In this document: positions 21,288 through 34,730 of the stretch, piece after piece
Layout of the letters: each line of letters starts with the position of its first letter
Numbering within the stretch: the stretch's first letter is position 1
From: Streptomyces sp. SM11
GTDB taxonomy: Bacteria; Actinomycetota; Actinomycetes; Streptomycetales; Streptomycetaceae
Reading direction: 5' to 3'
Assembly: GCF_002910905.1 (NCBI RefSeq)
Contig: NZ_NEUE01000260.1
Span: 43,905-107,904, forward strand
Length of the DNA: 64,000 nt
Made by a program: the position numbers and the translations under genes
Notes under the pieces: generated by a model
The model's input: the letters and a program-made list of their open reading frames with translations, nothing else
Told to the model about the DNA's origin: nothing
The model's database searches: none

Positions 21288-22189
21288 GCGCCGACCGGCT
21301 GCTCGCCGCGCTGCACGCCGAAGGCGTCACCGTCGTCGAGTACCCGGGCTGGCGCACCCACAACCGCAACCACAAGGGCGCTTGGGGCCCCGTGAACGGT
21401 GTGCTGGTCCACCACACCGTCAGCACCGGCACCGCCGCCTCGGTGGAGCTCTGCCACCGAGGCCACGCCACCCTGCCCGGCCCCCTCTGCCACGGCGTCA
21501 TCGACAAGGCCGGCACCGTCCACCTGGTCGGCCACGGCCGCGCCAACCACGCCGGGGGCGGCGACCCGGCCGTCCTCCGGCGCGTCATCGCGGAGGACTA
21601 CGGGGACCGTCCGCCGGCGCCCCGCGAGCACGACGGCAGCGCCGGCTCCGTCGACGGCAACGCCCGCTTCTACGGATTCGAGTGCGTCAACCTCGGTGAC
21701 GGGGCGGACCCCTGGCCGGCCGCCCAGCTCGACGCGGTCGAACGCGTCTCCGCGGCCGTCTGCCGGGCCCACGGCTGGACCGCCCGCAGCGTCATCGGCC
21801 ACCTGGAGTGGTCCGACTGGAAGGTCGACCCGCGGGGCTTCACCATGCCGTCGATGCGCGACCGCGTCGCCACCCGGCTGGCCGCTCCGGCAGGCGGCAC
21901 GCCCACGGGCCGGCCGGCCGGCGGCTCCGCCGCCCCCCGCCACCAGCCGTTCCCCGGCGCTTCCTTCTTCAGCGCCCGCACCAGCTCCCCCGTGATCACC
22001 GCCATGGGCCGCCGACTCGTCGCCGAGGGCTGTTCGTCGTACGCGGTCGGGCCCGGCCCCCGCTGGAGCGACGCGGACCGCCGCTCGTACGCCGCCTGGC
22101 AGCGCAAGCTCGGTTTCCGGGGCGGCGACGCCGACGGCATTCCCGGCCGCACCTCCTGGAACGCCCTGAAAGTCCCCCGTACGAAGTGA
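21272..22189 (+). CDS. N-acetylmuramoyl-L-alanine amidase (endolysin) with peptidoglycan-binding domain
   Basis: 305 residues, intact. Amidase_2/PGRP-type fold: zinc ligand His near 47-48 in GVLVHHTVSTG, and the distal motif IGHLEWSDWKVDPRG near 175-188 with the second His, the catalytic-type Lys and the Asp ligand. A Pro/Gly linker (about 205-225) leads to a C-terminal peptidoglycan-binding repeat (YAAWQRKLGF, DADGIPGRTSWNAL). It cuts the bond between the glycan and the stem peptide. There is no signal peptide, so release would need the holin-like proteins encoded next. Confidence 0.88.
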   Translation: MATPLSADRLLAALHAEGVTVVEYPGWRTHNRNHKGAWGPVNGVLVHHTVSTGTAASVELCHRGHATLPGPLCHGVIDKAGTVHLVGHGRANHAGGGDPAVLRRVIAEDYGDRPPAPREHDGSAGSVDGNARFYGFECVNLGDGADPWPAAQLDAVERVSAAVCRAHGWTARSVIGHLEWSDWKVDPRGFTMPSMRDRVATRLAAPAGGTPTGRPAGGSAAPRHQPFPGASFFSARTSSPVITAMGRRLVAEGCSSYAVGPGPRWSDADRRSYAAWQRKLGFRGGDADGIPGRTSWNALKVPRTK

Positions 22190-22199
22190 GGAGCCTGCC

Positions 22200-22451
22200 G
22201 TGTCCGACGCCACTCGGCGTACCGTCCGCACCCTCGTGCAGACGTCCCTCTCCCTTGCCCTGCTCCTGCCCGCGCTTGTCGACGCGGCCGGCCTTTCCGC
22301 GACCCTGCCCCGGGTCGCCGGGGCCCTGGCCGTCGCGGGGGCGCTGACCAGGGTGATGGCCGTGCCCGGAGTGCAGGCACTGCTCCCCGGGTGGCTGCGG
22401 GCCGACCTGCCCGAGGCCCGACGGCCAGGAGTCGCCCATGAACGAGACTGA
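22200..22451 (+). CDS. Holin-like small membrane protein
   Basis: 83 residues, GTG 22200. Two hydrophobic segments (TLVQTSLSLALLLPALVDAA and VAGALAVAGALTRVMAVPGV) with an N-terminal charged tip and a C-terminal polar tail, a holin layout. It lies 10 nt after the amidase and overlaps the next gene by 14 nt. Assignment rests on topology and place. Confidence 0.6.
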   Translation: MSDATRRTVRTLVQTSLSLALLLPALVDAAGLSATLPRVAGALAVAGALTRVMAVPGVQALLPGWLRADLPEARRPGVAHERD

Positions 22452-22698
22452 CCCGAACAACCCGGTCGCCGTCGCCCTGGAGCTGGAGCGCCTGCGCGGC
22501 ACGCTGGAGGCCGGCTTCGCCCGCGCCGACGGCCAGCTGGCGCTGCTGGTGCAGCGCAGCGACCAGACCGACAAACAGCTGGCGGACCACGAGGTGCGCC
22601 TCGACACGCTGGAGCGGTCCCGCTGGCCGCTGGCGAGCATCGGCGCACTCACCGCGGCCGTCGGCGTCGCCGTCGTCCTGTGGGAGACCGTGGGATGA
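22438..22698 (+). CDS. Coiled-coil protein with C-terminal membrane anchor (XhlA/holin-like)
   Basis: 86 residues. Residues 10-60 form a heptad-like coiled coil (ALELERLRGTLEAGFARADG, TDKQLADHEVRLDTLERSRW). A single transmembrane helix closes the protein (ASIGALTAAVGVAVVLWETV). This matches small phage lysis accessory proteins of the XhlA type. It is the last gene of the tail operon. Confidence 0.6.
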   Translation: MNETDPNNPVAVALELERLRGTLEAGFARADGQLALLVQRSDQTDKQLADHEVRLDTLERSRWPLASIGALTAAVGVAVVLWETVG

Positions 22699-22748
22699 CC
22701 GCGCCGGGACGGCCCGGCACGGGCCGTCCCGGGCTCCCCGGCACACGC

Positions 22749-22798
22749 AGAAGGGCGCCCACCCCGTACGCGGTATGCGACGGGGTGGGCGCCCTTCT
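22749..22798. terminator. Bidirectional terminator between the tail island and rpoC
   Basis: A 19-bp perfect stem (AGAAGGGCGCCCACCCCGT pairing with its complement) and a 12-nt loop. It stands between the convergent tail operon and rpoC, 10 nt from the rpoC stop codon, and marks the right edge of the island. Confidence 0.85.
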
Positions 22799-22807
22799 CA
22801 CTCACTT

Positions 22808-26707
<3,900 letters not shown>

Positions 26708-26804
26708 TTGTCGTCAATCCCTCTTTCGGGGTCTCGTCAAAATCAATGGTCTGAGCGGGTCCGGGGAGGGCCGGCCGCCTCTGATGAGGCGGCCGGCCGG
26801 CCCG

Positions 26805-29800
26805 TCAGACCTCTTCGACGCTGCTCGGCTCGCGCCGGGACAGGTCGATACCGAGTTCCTCCGCCGCGCGGAAGACGTCCTCGTCCGTGTCGCGCATCTC
26901 GATGGACATGCCGTCCGAGGACAGCACCTCCACGTTGAGGCAGAGCGACTGCATTTCCTTGATGAGCACCTTGAAGGACTCGGGAATGCCGGGCTCGGGG
27001 ATGTTCTCGCCCTTGACGATCGCCTCGTAGACCTTCACGCGGCCGGTCACGTCGTCGGACTTGATCGTCAGGAGCTCCTGGAGGGCGTATGCGGCGCCGT
27101 AAGCCTCAAGGGCCCACACCTCCATCTCACCGAAGCGCTGACCACCGAACTGTGCCTTACCACCCAGCGGCTGCTGGGTGATCATGGAGTACGGGCCGGT
27201 CGAACGCGCGTGGAGCTTGTCGTCGACCAGGTGGTGCAGCTTGAGGATGTACATGAACCCGACCGAGACCGGGTCCGGGAACGGCTCGCCGGAGCGGCCG
27301 TCGTAGAGCTGGGCCTTGCCGGAGGGCTGGACCAGGCGGTCGCCGTCGCGGTTGGGGATCGTGGCCTGGAAGAGGCCGGTGATCTCGTCCTCGCGCGCAC
27401 CGTCGAAGACGGGCGTGGCGACGTTGGTGCCGGGGGCGACCTGGTCGGCGCCGATGGCCTGCAGGCGCTGGGCCCACTCGTCACCGAGGCCGGAGACGTC
27501 CCAGCCACGGCTGGCGAGCCAGCCGAGGTGGATCTCCAGGACCTGTCCCGGGTTCATTCGGGACGGGACACCCAGCGGGTTGAGGATGATGTCGACCGGG
27601 GTGCCGTCCTCCAGGAACGGCATGTCCTCGATCGGCAGGATCTTCGAGATGACGCCCTTGTTGCCGTGACGGCCGGCGAGCTTGTCACCATCGGTGATCT
27701 TGCGCTTCTGCGCGACGTAGACGCGGACCAGCTGGTTCACGCCCGGCGGCAGCTCGTCGCCCTCTTCGCGGTCGAAGACGCGGACGCCGATGACCTTGCC
27801 GATCTCACCGTGCGGCACCTTCAGCGAGGTGTCGCGCACCTCGCGCGCCTTCTCACCGAAGATCGCGCGGAGCAGACGCTCCTCGGGGGTCAGCTCGGTC
27901 TCGCCCTTGGGCGTGACCTTGCCGACGAGGATGTCGCCGGCGACGACCTCGGCACCGATCCGGATGATGCCGCGCTCGTCGAGGTCCGCGAGGACCTCTT
28001 CGGAGACGTTCGGGATGTCCCGGGTGATCTCCTCCGGGCCGAGCTTGGTGTCACGGGCGTCGACCTCGTGCTCCTCGATGTGGATCGAGGAGAGGACGTC
28101 GTCCTGCACGAGGCGCTGCGACAGGATGATCGCGTCCTCGTAGTTGTGACCCTCCCACGGCATGAACGCCACGAGCAGGTTCTTGCCGAGGGCCATCTCA
28201 CCGTTCTCGGTGGCCGGTCCGTCGGCGAGCACCTGGTCGGCGATGATCCGGTCGCCCTCGGCCACGACGACCTTCTGGTTGACCGAGGTGCCCTGGTTGG
28301 AGCGCATGAACTTGGCGATGCGGTACGTGGTGTACGTGCCGTCGTCGTTCGTGACGGTGATGTAGTCCGCGGAGACCTCCTGGACCACACCGTCCTTCTC
28401 CGCCTTCAGGACGTCACCGGCGTCGGTGGCGCAGCGGTACTCCATGCCGGTGCCGACGAGCGGCGCCTCCGACTTGATGAGCGGCACCGCCTGCCGCATC
28501 ATGTTCGCGCCCATGAGGGCACGGTTGGCGTCGTCGTGCTCCAGGAAGGGGATCATCGCGGTGGCGACGGACACCATCTGGCGCGGCGAGACGTCCATGT
28601 AGTCGACCTCCGTGCCAGGCACGTAGTCGACCTCTCCGCCACGACGGCGGACCAGGACGCGGGGCTCGGTGAAGCGCAGCTCCTCGGAGAGGGTCGCGTT
28701 CGCCTGGGCGATGACGAAGCGGTCCTCCTCGTCGGCCGTGATGTAGTCGACGTCATCGGTGACCTGGCCGTCGACGACCTTGCGGTACGGCGTCTCGATG
28801 AAGCCGAACGCGTTGACGCGGCCGTACGAGGCGAGCGAACCGATCAGACCGATGTTCGGGCCTTCGGGGGTCTCGATCGGGCACATGCGTCCGTAGTGGG
28901 ACGGGTGCACGTCTCGGACCTCGAAGCCGGCCCGCTCACGGGAGAGACCACCCGGGCCAAGAGCCGACAGACGGCGCTTGTGGGTGAGACCCGACAGCGG
29001 GTTGTTCTGGTCCATGAACTGCGACAGCTGGCTGGTGCCGAAGAACTCCTTGATGGAGGCGACGACCGGCCGGATGTTGATCAGGGTCTGCGGCGTGATC
29101 GCCTCGACGTCCTGCGTGGTCATGCGCTCACGCACGACGCGCTCCATCCGCGCCAGGCCCGTACGGACCTGGTTCTGGATGAGCTCGCCGACGTTGCGCA
29201 GACGACGGTTGCCGAAGTGGTCGATGTCGTCGGTCTCGACGACGATCTCCCGGCCGGACTCACCGGTCGTCTCGGTCTCACCGGCGTGCAGCTTGACCAG
29301 GTACTTGATGGTCGCGATGACGTCGTCCGAGGTGAGCACCCCGGCGTCCAGCGGCTCATCGGCGCCGAGCTTCTTGTTCACCTTGTAGCGGCCGACCTTC
29401 GCGAGGTCGTAGCGCTTCGGGTTGAAGTAGAGGTTCTCGAGCAGCGTCTGAGCGGCCTCGCGCGTCGGCGGCTCGCCCGGACGCAGCTTGCGGTAGATGT
29501 CGAGCAGTGCGTCGTCCTGGCCCTGGGTGTGGTCCTTCTCCAGGGTGGCGCGCATCGACTCGTACTCGCCGAACTCCTCCAGGATCTGCTCGGTGCTCCA
29601 GCCGAGCGCCTTCAGGAGGACGGTGACCGACTGCTTGCGCTTGCGGTCGATGCGGACACCGACCATGTCGCGCTTGTCGATCTCCATCTCCAGCCAGGCA
29701 CCCCGGGACGGGATGATCTTGGCGGAGAAGATGTCCTTGTCGGACGTCTTGTCGATGGAGGAGTCGAAGTAGACACCCGGCGAGCGGACCAGCTGCGACA

Positions 29801-30290
29801 CGACGACACGCTCGGTGCCGTTGATGACGAAGGTGCCCTTGTTGGTCATGAGCGGGAAGTCGCCCATGAAGACCGTCTGGGACTTGATCTCGCCGGTCTC
29901 GTTGTTGGTGAACTCGGCCGTGACGAAGAGCGGCGCGGCGAACGTGAAGTCGCGCTCCTTGCACTCGTCGATCGAGTTCTTCGGGGGCTCGAAGCGGTGG
30001 TCGCGGAACGTAAGCGACATCGACCCGGAGAAGTCCTCGATCGGTGAGATCTCCTCGAAGATCTCCTCCAGGCCGGACTTGGTGGGGACGTCTTGTCCAC
30101 TGTCCAGAGCAGCCTCGACGCGAGCCTTCCAGGCGGCGTTGCCGAGGAGCCAGTCAAAGCTCTCGGTCTGCAGCGCGAGGAGGTTCGGAACCTCGAGGGG
30201 CTCCTTGATCTTTGCAAAAGAGATGCGCAGCGGGGCGGTGCTGGCACCGTTGTTCGTATTCGCGGTCGAGGCGTTGCGCGAGGCGGCCAA
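26805..30290 (-). CDS. rpoB: RNA polymerase subunit beta
   Basis: 1161 residues when started at TTG 30290, giving MAASRNASTANTNNG, the start and length I recall for S. coelicolor RpoB. GGAAGGA lies five to eleven bases upstream. A GTG ten codons further up (30320) is less likely. The rifampicin region near residues 425-455 (GTSQLSQFMDQNNPLSG, then THKRRLSALGPGGL) has the sensitive residues throughout. It is transcribed from the promoter at 30474-30502 and probably also by read-through from rplJL. Confidence 0.98.
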   Translation of the reverse strand: MAASRNASTANTNNGASTAPLRISFAKIKEPLEVPNLLALQTESFDWLLGNAAWKARVEAALDSGQDVPTKSGLEEIFEEISPIEDFSGSMSLTFRDHRFEPPKNSIDECKERDFTFAAPLFVTAEFTNNETGEIKSQTVFMGDFPLMTNKGTFVINGTERVVVSQLVRSPGVYFDSSIDKTSDKDIFSAKIIPSRGAWLEMEIDKRDMVGVRIDRKRKQSVTVLLKALGWSTEQILEEFGEYESMRATLEKDHTQGQDDALLDIYRKLRPGEPPTREAAQTLLENLYFNPKRYDLAKVGRYKVNKKLGADEPLDAGVLTSDDVIATIKYLVKLHAGETETTGESGREIVVETDDIDHFGNRRLRNVGELIQNQVRTGLARMERVVRERMTTQDVEAITPQTLINIRPVVASIKEFFGTSQLSQFMDQNNPLSGLTHKRRLSALGPGGLSRERAGFEVRDVHPSHYGRMCPIETPEGPNIGLIGSLASYGRVNAFGFIETPYRKVVDGQVTDDVDYITADEEDRFVIAQANATLSEELRFTEPRVLVRRRGGEVDYVPGTEVDYMDVSPRQMVSVATAMIPFLEHDDANRALMGANMMRQAVPLIKSEAPLVGTGMEYRCATDAGDVLKAEKDGVVQEVSADYITVTNDDGTYTTYRIAKFMRSNQGTSVNQKVVVAEGDRIIADQVLADGPATENGEMALGKNLLVAFMPWEGHNYEDAIILSQRLVQDDVLSSIHIEEHEVDARDTKLGPEEITRDIPNVSEEVLADLDERGIIRIGAEVVAGDILVGKVTPKGETELTPEERLLRAIFGEKAREVRDTSLKVPHGEIGKVIGVRVFDREEGDELPPGVNQLVRVYVAQKRKITDGDKLAGRHGNKGVISKILPIEDMPFLEDGTPVDIILNPLGVPSRMNPGQVLEIHLGWLASRGWDVSGLGDEWAQRLQAIGADQVAPGTNVATPVFDGAREDEITGLFQATIPNRDGDRLVQPSGKAQLYDGRSGEPFPDPVSVGFMYILKLHHLVDDKLHARSTGPYSMITQQPLGGKAQFGGQRFGEMEVWALEAYGAAYALQELLTIKSDDVTGRVKVYEAIVKGENIPEPGIPESFKVLIKEMQSLCLNVEVLSSDGMSIEMRDTDEDVFRAAEELGIDLSRREPSSVEEV

Positions 30291-30830
30291 GAGGGGGTCC
30301 TTCCGAGGGCTCGGACTCACTACGCGCGTACCGGTCCCACCCTGGCCATCGAGACAGACCGTTCCGAATCGGTCGCAATACGACCAGATCAGAGGGGGTC
30401 GGCCATCGATGCTTCAGCGTGGGCATGCCTCTGGTGACGGGCAGGAGGCAGCTAACAGGCAGCGCAAAGGGTCAGTGTAGCCAAGCGGCACACTGATGTC
30501 CAGTCGGGGTTCTCAGAGACCCACGTTGCTCTCAACAGCTGTTCTCAACACCTATGTCTAGCCCTGACCGTCGCGCGGGGTGCGCACTTCCTTACTGCCC
30601 TCTTCACTCTCGATCCATGCCTCGGATACGGGTCGAAGTGATGACGCGTCCTGAGAATTGCGCGCCGCGTCCGGTTCGTCAAGGCCCGCCGGTCCGATCG
30701 GACCTCCAGGGGCCTTCACCGGCCACCCCCGGGATGCCCGCAGGACGCCCCTGAGGGGCCCGCGAGAGGCGCACGGCGAAGATCACCCTACTCGTCGTCG
30801 GCGGAAGAGCAAGGGACCCGCCACGGGCAC
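30291..30830 (-). other. rpoB leader and upstream gap
   Basis: About 540 nt with no supported gene. It contains the rpoB promoter and a leader of about 175-180 nt. The distal part has repeated CTGTTGAGA/CTCTGAGA-like words and no clear second promoter. Confidence 0.5.
30474..30502 (-). promoter_or_regulatory. Housekeeping-sigma promoter of rpoBC
   Basis: On the minus strand TGGACA (-35, 30497-30502), a 17-nt spacer and TACACT (-10, 30474-30479). The predicted start lies about 178 nt upstream of the rpoB TTG. A good match to HrdB-type promoters. Confidence 0.75.
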
Positions 30831-30831
30831 G

Positions 30832-30869
30832 CCGAAGGGCGACCACCCGGATGGGTGATCGCCCTTCGG
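30832..30869 (-). terminator. Terminator/attenuator after rplL
   Basis: A stem of about 17 bp (CCGAAGGGCGA-CACCC type arms with one mismatch) and a 3-4 nt loop, 62 nt beyond the rplL stop. It would reduce rplJL read-through into rpoB. Confidence 0.75.
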
Positions 30870-30930
30870 TGAGGTGACGTCATCGCCTTACGGCGAGCAC
30901 GGCCTCAGGAGAGTCAGAGGACTCTCGAAG

Positions 30931-31314
30931 TCACTTGACCTCGACGGAAGCGCCGGCGGCCTTGAGGGACTCGGCAGCCTTCTCGGCGGCCTCCTTGGCG
31001 ACCTTCTCGAGGACCGGCTTCGGGGTGCCGTCGACGAGGTCCTTGGCCTCCTTGAGACCCAGCGAGGTCAGCTCACGCACGACCTTGATGACCTGGATCT
31101 TCTTCTCGCCGGCACCGGTGAGGATGACGTCGAACTCGTCCTGCTCCTCAACGGCCTCGGCGACGGCGCCCGGGCCGGCCGGACCGGCAACGGCGACCGC
31201 GGCGGCGGCGGTGACGTCGAACTTCTCCTCGAAGGCCTTCACGAACTCGGAGAGCTCGATGAGGGTCATCTCTTCGAACTGCGCGAGCAGGTCGTCCTGG
31301 GACAGCTTCGCCAT
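30931..31314 (-). CDS. rplL: 50S ribosomal protein L7/L12
   Basis: 127 residues. An N-terminal dimerisation helix, an Ala/Gly hinge (AAVAVAGPAGPGA near 38-50) and a C-terminal factor-binding domain ending GASVEVK. It forms the stalk with L10 and recruits EF-Tu and EF-G. It lies 84 nt after rplJ. Confidence 0.97.
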   Translation of the reverse strand: MAKLSQDDLLAQFEEMTLIELSEFVKAFEEKFDVTAAAAVAVAGPAGPGAVAEAVEEQDEFDVILTGAGEKKIQVIKVVRELTSLGLKEAKDLVDGTPKPVLEKVAKEAAEKAAESLKAAGASVEVK

Positions 31315-31398
31315 GATAGGCGTCCTTCCACTATTCGGCAGGTGCCGGATGTATATGTCGGCGGGCGTACGTGGAGCCCGCTGGACCGCTGAGCGAAA

Positions 31399-31956
31399 TT
31401 ACTCGGCGGCCTCGGCGGGAGCCGGAGTACCGGCACCGCCCTGCTCTTCCTTCTTGGCGCGAAGCGCTTCCGCGGTGCGGACGAACTTCGACGGCAGGGC
31501 CTGGAAGACCTGCGCCGCCTGCGTCTGCTTGCCCTTGAAAGCACCGGCCAGCTTGGAGAGCAGAACCTCGCGGGACTCGAGGTCCGCGAGCTTCTTGAAC
31601 TCATCGGCGGACAGCGCCTTACCGTCAAGGACACCGCCCTTGATGATGAGGTTGGGGTTGTCCTTGGCGAAGTCACGAAGACCCTTCGCCGACTCCACCG
31701 GGTCACCGGTGACGAAGGCAACCGCCGTCGGACCCGAGAACAGGTCGTCCAGCGTGTCGATCCCGGCCTCGTTGGCCGCAATCTTGGTCAGCGTGTTCTT
31801 CACCACGGCGTACTGGGCGTTCTCACCGAGCGAACGGCGCAGCTCCTTGAGCTGTGCCACGGTGAGACCCCGGTACTCGGTCAGCACGGCGGCGTTCGAG
31901 CTGCGGAACTGGTCCGTCAGCTCGGCTACCGCGGCAGCCTTGTCGGGCCTTGCCAT
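31399..31956 (-). CDS. rplJ: 50S ribosomal protein L10
   Basis: 185 residues from ATG 31956 (MARPDKAAAVAELTDQFRSS) with GGAAGGAGG upstream. It is the base of the stalk that anchors L7/L12. The C-terminal Ala/Pro/Glu tail is typical of actinobacteria. The 150-nt leader (31957-32110) has GC-rich inverted segments (GGGCGCGG and CAGCACAAGTGCCAGG types) where L10 leader regulation is known in bacteria. The structure was not modelled. Confidence 0.96.
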   Translation of the reverse strand: MARPDKAAAVAELTDQFRSSNAAVLTEYRGLTVAQLKELRRSLGENAQYAVVKNTLTKIAANEAGIDTLDDLFSGPTAVAFVTGDPVESAKGLRDFAKDNPNLIIKGGVLDGKALSADEFKKLADLESREVLLSKLAGAFKGKQTQAAQVFQALPSKFVRTAEALRAKKEEQGGAGTPAPAEAAE

Positions 31957-32229
31957 GAGCGTCGGCCTCCTTCCGGGTGATGAGGACCGCTCAGAAGGGG
32001 CCGGGAAAGACGAAACGCCCCAGCACAAGTGCCAGGGCGCGGCTCGACCGAACAGAGTCCGGGAGCGTTCCACAGTCACCTGCGCAGGTCGTCCGGTCTA
32101 GCGGAACCTTCGGTCACCGTCCCTCTTGCGAGGCACAGCGACGACCAGCGGTCTTTGGCTTCTTGGTGAGAGTACGCGACCGGATGCGGGGCGGGCAAAT
32201 CCGTCCCCGTTCGTCCCGTGCGGGAGGTG

Positions 32230-33147
32230 TCAGGAGGCGCCGCCCGTGGCACCGCCCTGCTGCTTCAAAAACTCCTTGAAGTCCACGGTGTCGGAGGCCG
32301 CCGGCTTCTCGGAGGGGACCTCGACGCCGTAGTCGCTGTAGAAGACCGTGGTGTTGAAGGCGCCGGTCTTCATCTCGCCCCGCTCGCTCTTCTTCACCAG
32401 CAGGTCGTTCTTGTCGACCCAGATGTCGACGGTCTGGGTGGTCACCCCGGCCAGCGCGAGCTGCTCCTTGAACTCCGTCAGCTGCTTCGCGTCCAGGTTG
32501 CTGTTCTTCGTGGTCAGGGCGGCCACGTCGACCGTGCCGGAGTAGTGCGTCGCGGGGACCCCGCGGACGTCCTCCTGCCCGACCTTCTTCACGTCACCGG
32601 AGGCCAGGAGCGACTTCACCCCCTGCTCGGGCGTGCTGTTCTGGATCTGGTCCTTCATGACGTCGCCGGAGGCACCGCCCAGCTCGGCGAGGTCCTCGTA
32701 GGAATACCGAATCCAGTGCTTCCCGCCGGTGTTGGCGGCCATCGCGTCGCCCATGTTGGCGTAGTACTCGTCCTTGAAGTAGCGAGCCTCCATCGATCCG
32801 TCGCCGCCGGACTGCTTCAAGGCGTCGCCCATGGTGCCACCGGTGTACGTGATGTCCATCGTGCCCGAGAGGCCGTCGGCCCAGCCGATGACCCCGGACT
32901 GCTCCATGGACATGGCACTGCCTATCTCGGTGGTGCCCTCGACCCTCGCGGACTGGGCGCCGCCGGTCTTCTGCTGCACCTGCTTCAGCGCGGCCACGGG
33001 ACTCACCTTGGAGACGGCACCGGCCTTGTCCTTGCCTGGGCCGCTGGAGCCTCCCGAGCTGTCGGAACCGCCGCAGGCCGCTATCGACGTCAGTGCCGCC
33101 GCGGCGGCCAGAGCCGCGCCCATGCGTCGTGCCGTGCTCGTCCTCAT
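32230..33147 (-). CDS. Lipoprotein, LppX/LprG-like fold suspected
   Basis: 305 residues from ATG 33147. A signal peptide with lipobox IAAC (MGAALAAAAALTSIAACGGS) predicts lipidation at Cys about residue 22 and attachment to the outer face of the membrane. The rest is a single beta-rich domain with QSARVEGTTEIGSAMSMEQS and VDIWVDKNDLLVKKSE, resembling the mycobacterial LppX/LprG lipid-carrier group and Streptomyces lipoproteins of this locus. Substrate unknown. It stands between rplA and rplJ with gaps on both sides, so it is probably its own transcription unit. Confidence 0.75.
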   Translation of the reverse strand: MRTSTARRMGAALAAAAALTSIAACGGSDSSGGSSGPGKDKAGAVSKVSPVAALKQVQQKTGGAQSARVEGTTEIGSAMSMEQSGVIGWADGLSGTMDITYTGGTMGDALKQSGGDGSMEARYFKDEYYANMGDAMAANTGGKHWIRYSYEDLAELGGASGDVMKDQIQNSTPEQGVKSLLASGDVKKVGQEDVRGVPATHYSGTVDVAALTTKNSNLDAKQLTEFKEQLALAGVTTQTVDIWVDKNDLLVKKSERGEMKTGAFNTTVFYSDYGVEVPSEKPAASDTVDFKEFLKQQGGATGGAS

Positions 33148-33233
33148 GATCCGTCCACCCCTCGTATCGTCCGTCGCCCCCCGCACAACAGTGGCACAGG
33201 GCACTGACAGACATTGTCCTTACGGATACGAGG

Positions 33234-33268
33234 ACGGGCCCCGCACCTCGAAAGGTTGCGGGGCCCGT
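33234..33268 (-). terminator. Terminator after rplA
   Basis: Stem ACGGGCCCCGCA / TGCGGGGCCCGT with partial extension and a small loop, about 50 nt after the rplA stop. Confidence 0.75.
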
Positions 33269-33315
33269 TCACACAGTGCACGCGTGCGACGCGGCTACCG
33301 GGTGAGCACGGCGGC

Positions 33316-34038
33316 TCAGACGGAGGCCGGGTCCTCCTCGACGAGGAGGTTGCGGGTGCGGTTGGCGTCCAGCGGGATGCCGGGGCCCATCGTGGTGGCC
33401 AGGGTGGCCTTCTTGATGTAGCGGCCCTTGGCGGCGGACGGCTTCAGACGGAGGATCTCGTCCAGCGCCGCTGCGTAGTTCTCCACCAGCTTGGTCTCGT
33501 CGAACGAGGTCTTGCCGATGATGAAGTGCAGGTTCGAGTGCTTGTCGACGCGGAACTCGATCTTGCCGCCCTTGATGTCGTTGACAGCCTTGACGACATC
33601 GGGGGTGACGGTGCCGGTCTTCGGGTTCGGCATCAGACCACGCGGACCGAGCACGCGGCCCAGGCGGCCGACCTTGCCCATGAGGTCCGGGGTCGCGACG
33701 ACGGCGTCGAAGTCCAGACGGCCCTTCGCCACCTCGTCGATGAGCTCGTCGGCGCCGACGATGTCGGCTCCGGCGGCTTCCGCGGCCGCTGCACGGTCAC
33801 CGGTCGCGAAGACCAGGACCCGGGCGGTCTTGCCGGTGCCGTGCGGGAGGTTCACGGTGCCGCGGACCATCTGGTCGGCCTTGCGCGGGTCGACACCCAG
33901 GGCAAAGGCGACCTCGACGGTACCGTCGAACTTCGTGGTGGAGGTTTCCTTGGCGAGACGGACGGCCTCGAGCGGGGCGTAGTTGCGCTCCCGGTCGATC
34001 TTGGCGTCCGCAGCGCGGAGGTTCTTGCTGCGCTTCAC
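33316..34038 (-). CDS. rplA: 50S ribosomal protein L1
   Basis: 240 residues starting MKRSKNLRAADAKIDRERNY. The central GRVLGPRGLMPNPKTGTVT motif of L1 is present. It binds 23S rRNA at the L1 stalk and in many bacteria represses its own rplK-rplA mRNA. It follows rplK by 80 nt. Confidence 0.98.
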   Translation of the reverse strand: MKRSKNLRAADAKIDRERNYAPLEAVRLAKETSTTKFDGTVEVAFALGVDPRKADQMVRGTVNLPHGTGKTARVLVFATGDRAAAAEAAGADIVGADELIDEVAKGRLDFDAVVATPDLMGKVGRLGRVLGPRGLMPNPKTGTVTPDVVKAVNDIKGGKIEFRVDKHSNLHFIIGKTSFDETKLVENYAAALDEILRLKPSAAKGRYIKKATLATTMGPGIPLDANRTRNLLVEEDPASV

Positions 34039-34118
34039 TTCTACTCCTGTGGTTTCAGAGTGTGGAGTCGTGGTGCGGACCAGCGCTTGGTCCTACCACT
34101 GGGGGTTACGGGGCTGAA

Positions 34119-34553
34119 TCAGCCTTCGACCGTGATGCCCATGGAGCGGGCGGTACCGGCAATGATCTTCGACGCGGCGTCGAGGTCATTGGCGTTCAGG
34201 TCGGGGAGCTTCGTCGTGGCGATCTCGCGGACCTGGGCGGCCGTCAGCTTGGCGACCTTGGTCTTGTGCGGCTCGCCGGAGCCCTTGTCCACACCCGCGG
34301 CCTTGAGGATCAGCTTGGCGGCCGGCGGAGTCTTCGTGATGAAGGTGAAGGAGCGGTCCTCGTAGACCGTGATCTCCACCGGCACGACCATGCCACGCTG
34401 CGACTCGGTCGCGGCGTTGTAGGCCTTGCAGAACTCCATGATGTTGACGCCGTGCTGACCGAGCGCGGGGCCGACCGGCGGGGCCGGGTTCGCCGCACCG
34501 GCGTTGATCTGGAGCTTGATAAGCCCCGTGACCTTCTTCTTCTTGGGAGGCAT
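34119..34553 (-). CDS. rplK: 50S ribosomal protein L11
   Basis: 144 residues, [20 protein letters not shown] to MGITVEG. It binds the GTPase centre of 23S rRNA, the thiostrepton target. It has its own leader after the nusG terminator. Confidence 0.98.
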
Positions 34554-34654
34554 TGCTCTCTCCGGGTCCTAGTGAGAGTGTTTCGCCGCCAATTCCGGTC
34601 ATCCGGATGGAGGCATACCGCACAACGATAACGGGTATAGCTGTGCGACCAAAA

Positions 34655-34700
34655 ACCCAGCAGGTCAGAGCGGCCGCGAAGCCCCTCTGACCTGCTGGGT
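34655..34700 (-). terminator. Terminator after nusG
   Basis: Perfect 16-bp stem ACCCAGCAGGTCAGAG / CTCTGACCTGCTGGGT with a 14-nt loop. It begins 30 nt past the nusG stop, separating secE-nusG from rplK-rplA. Confidence 0.85.
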
Positions 34701-34730
34701 AGGCATGTGTCCAGAAACCGGCGGGAAGCG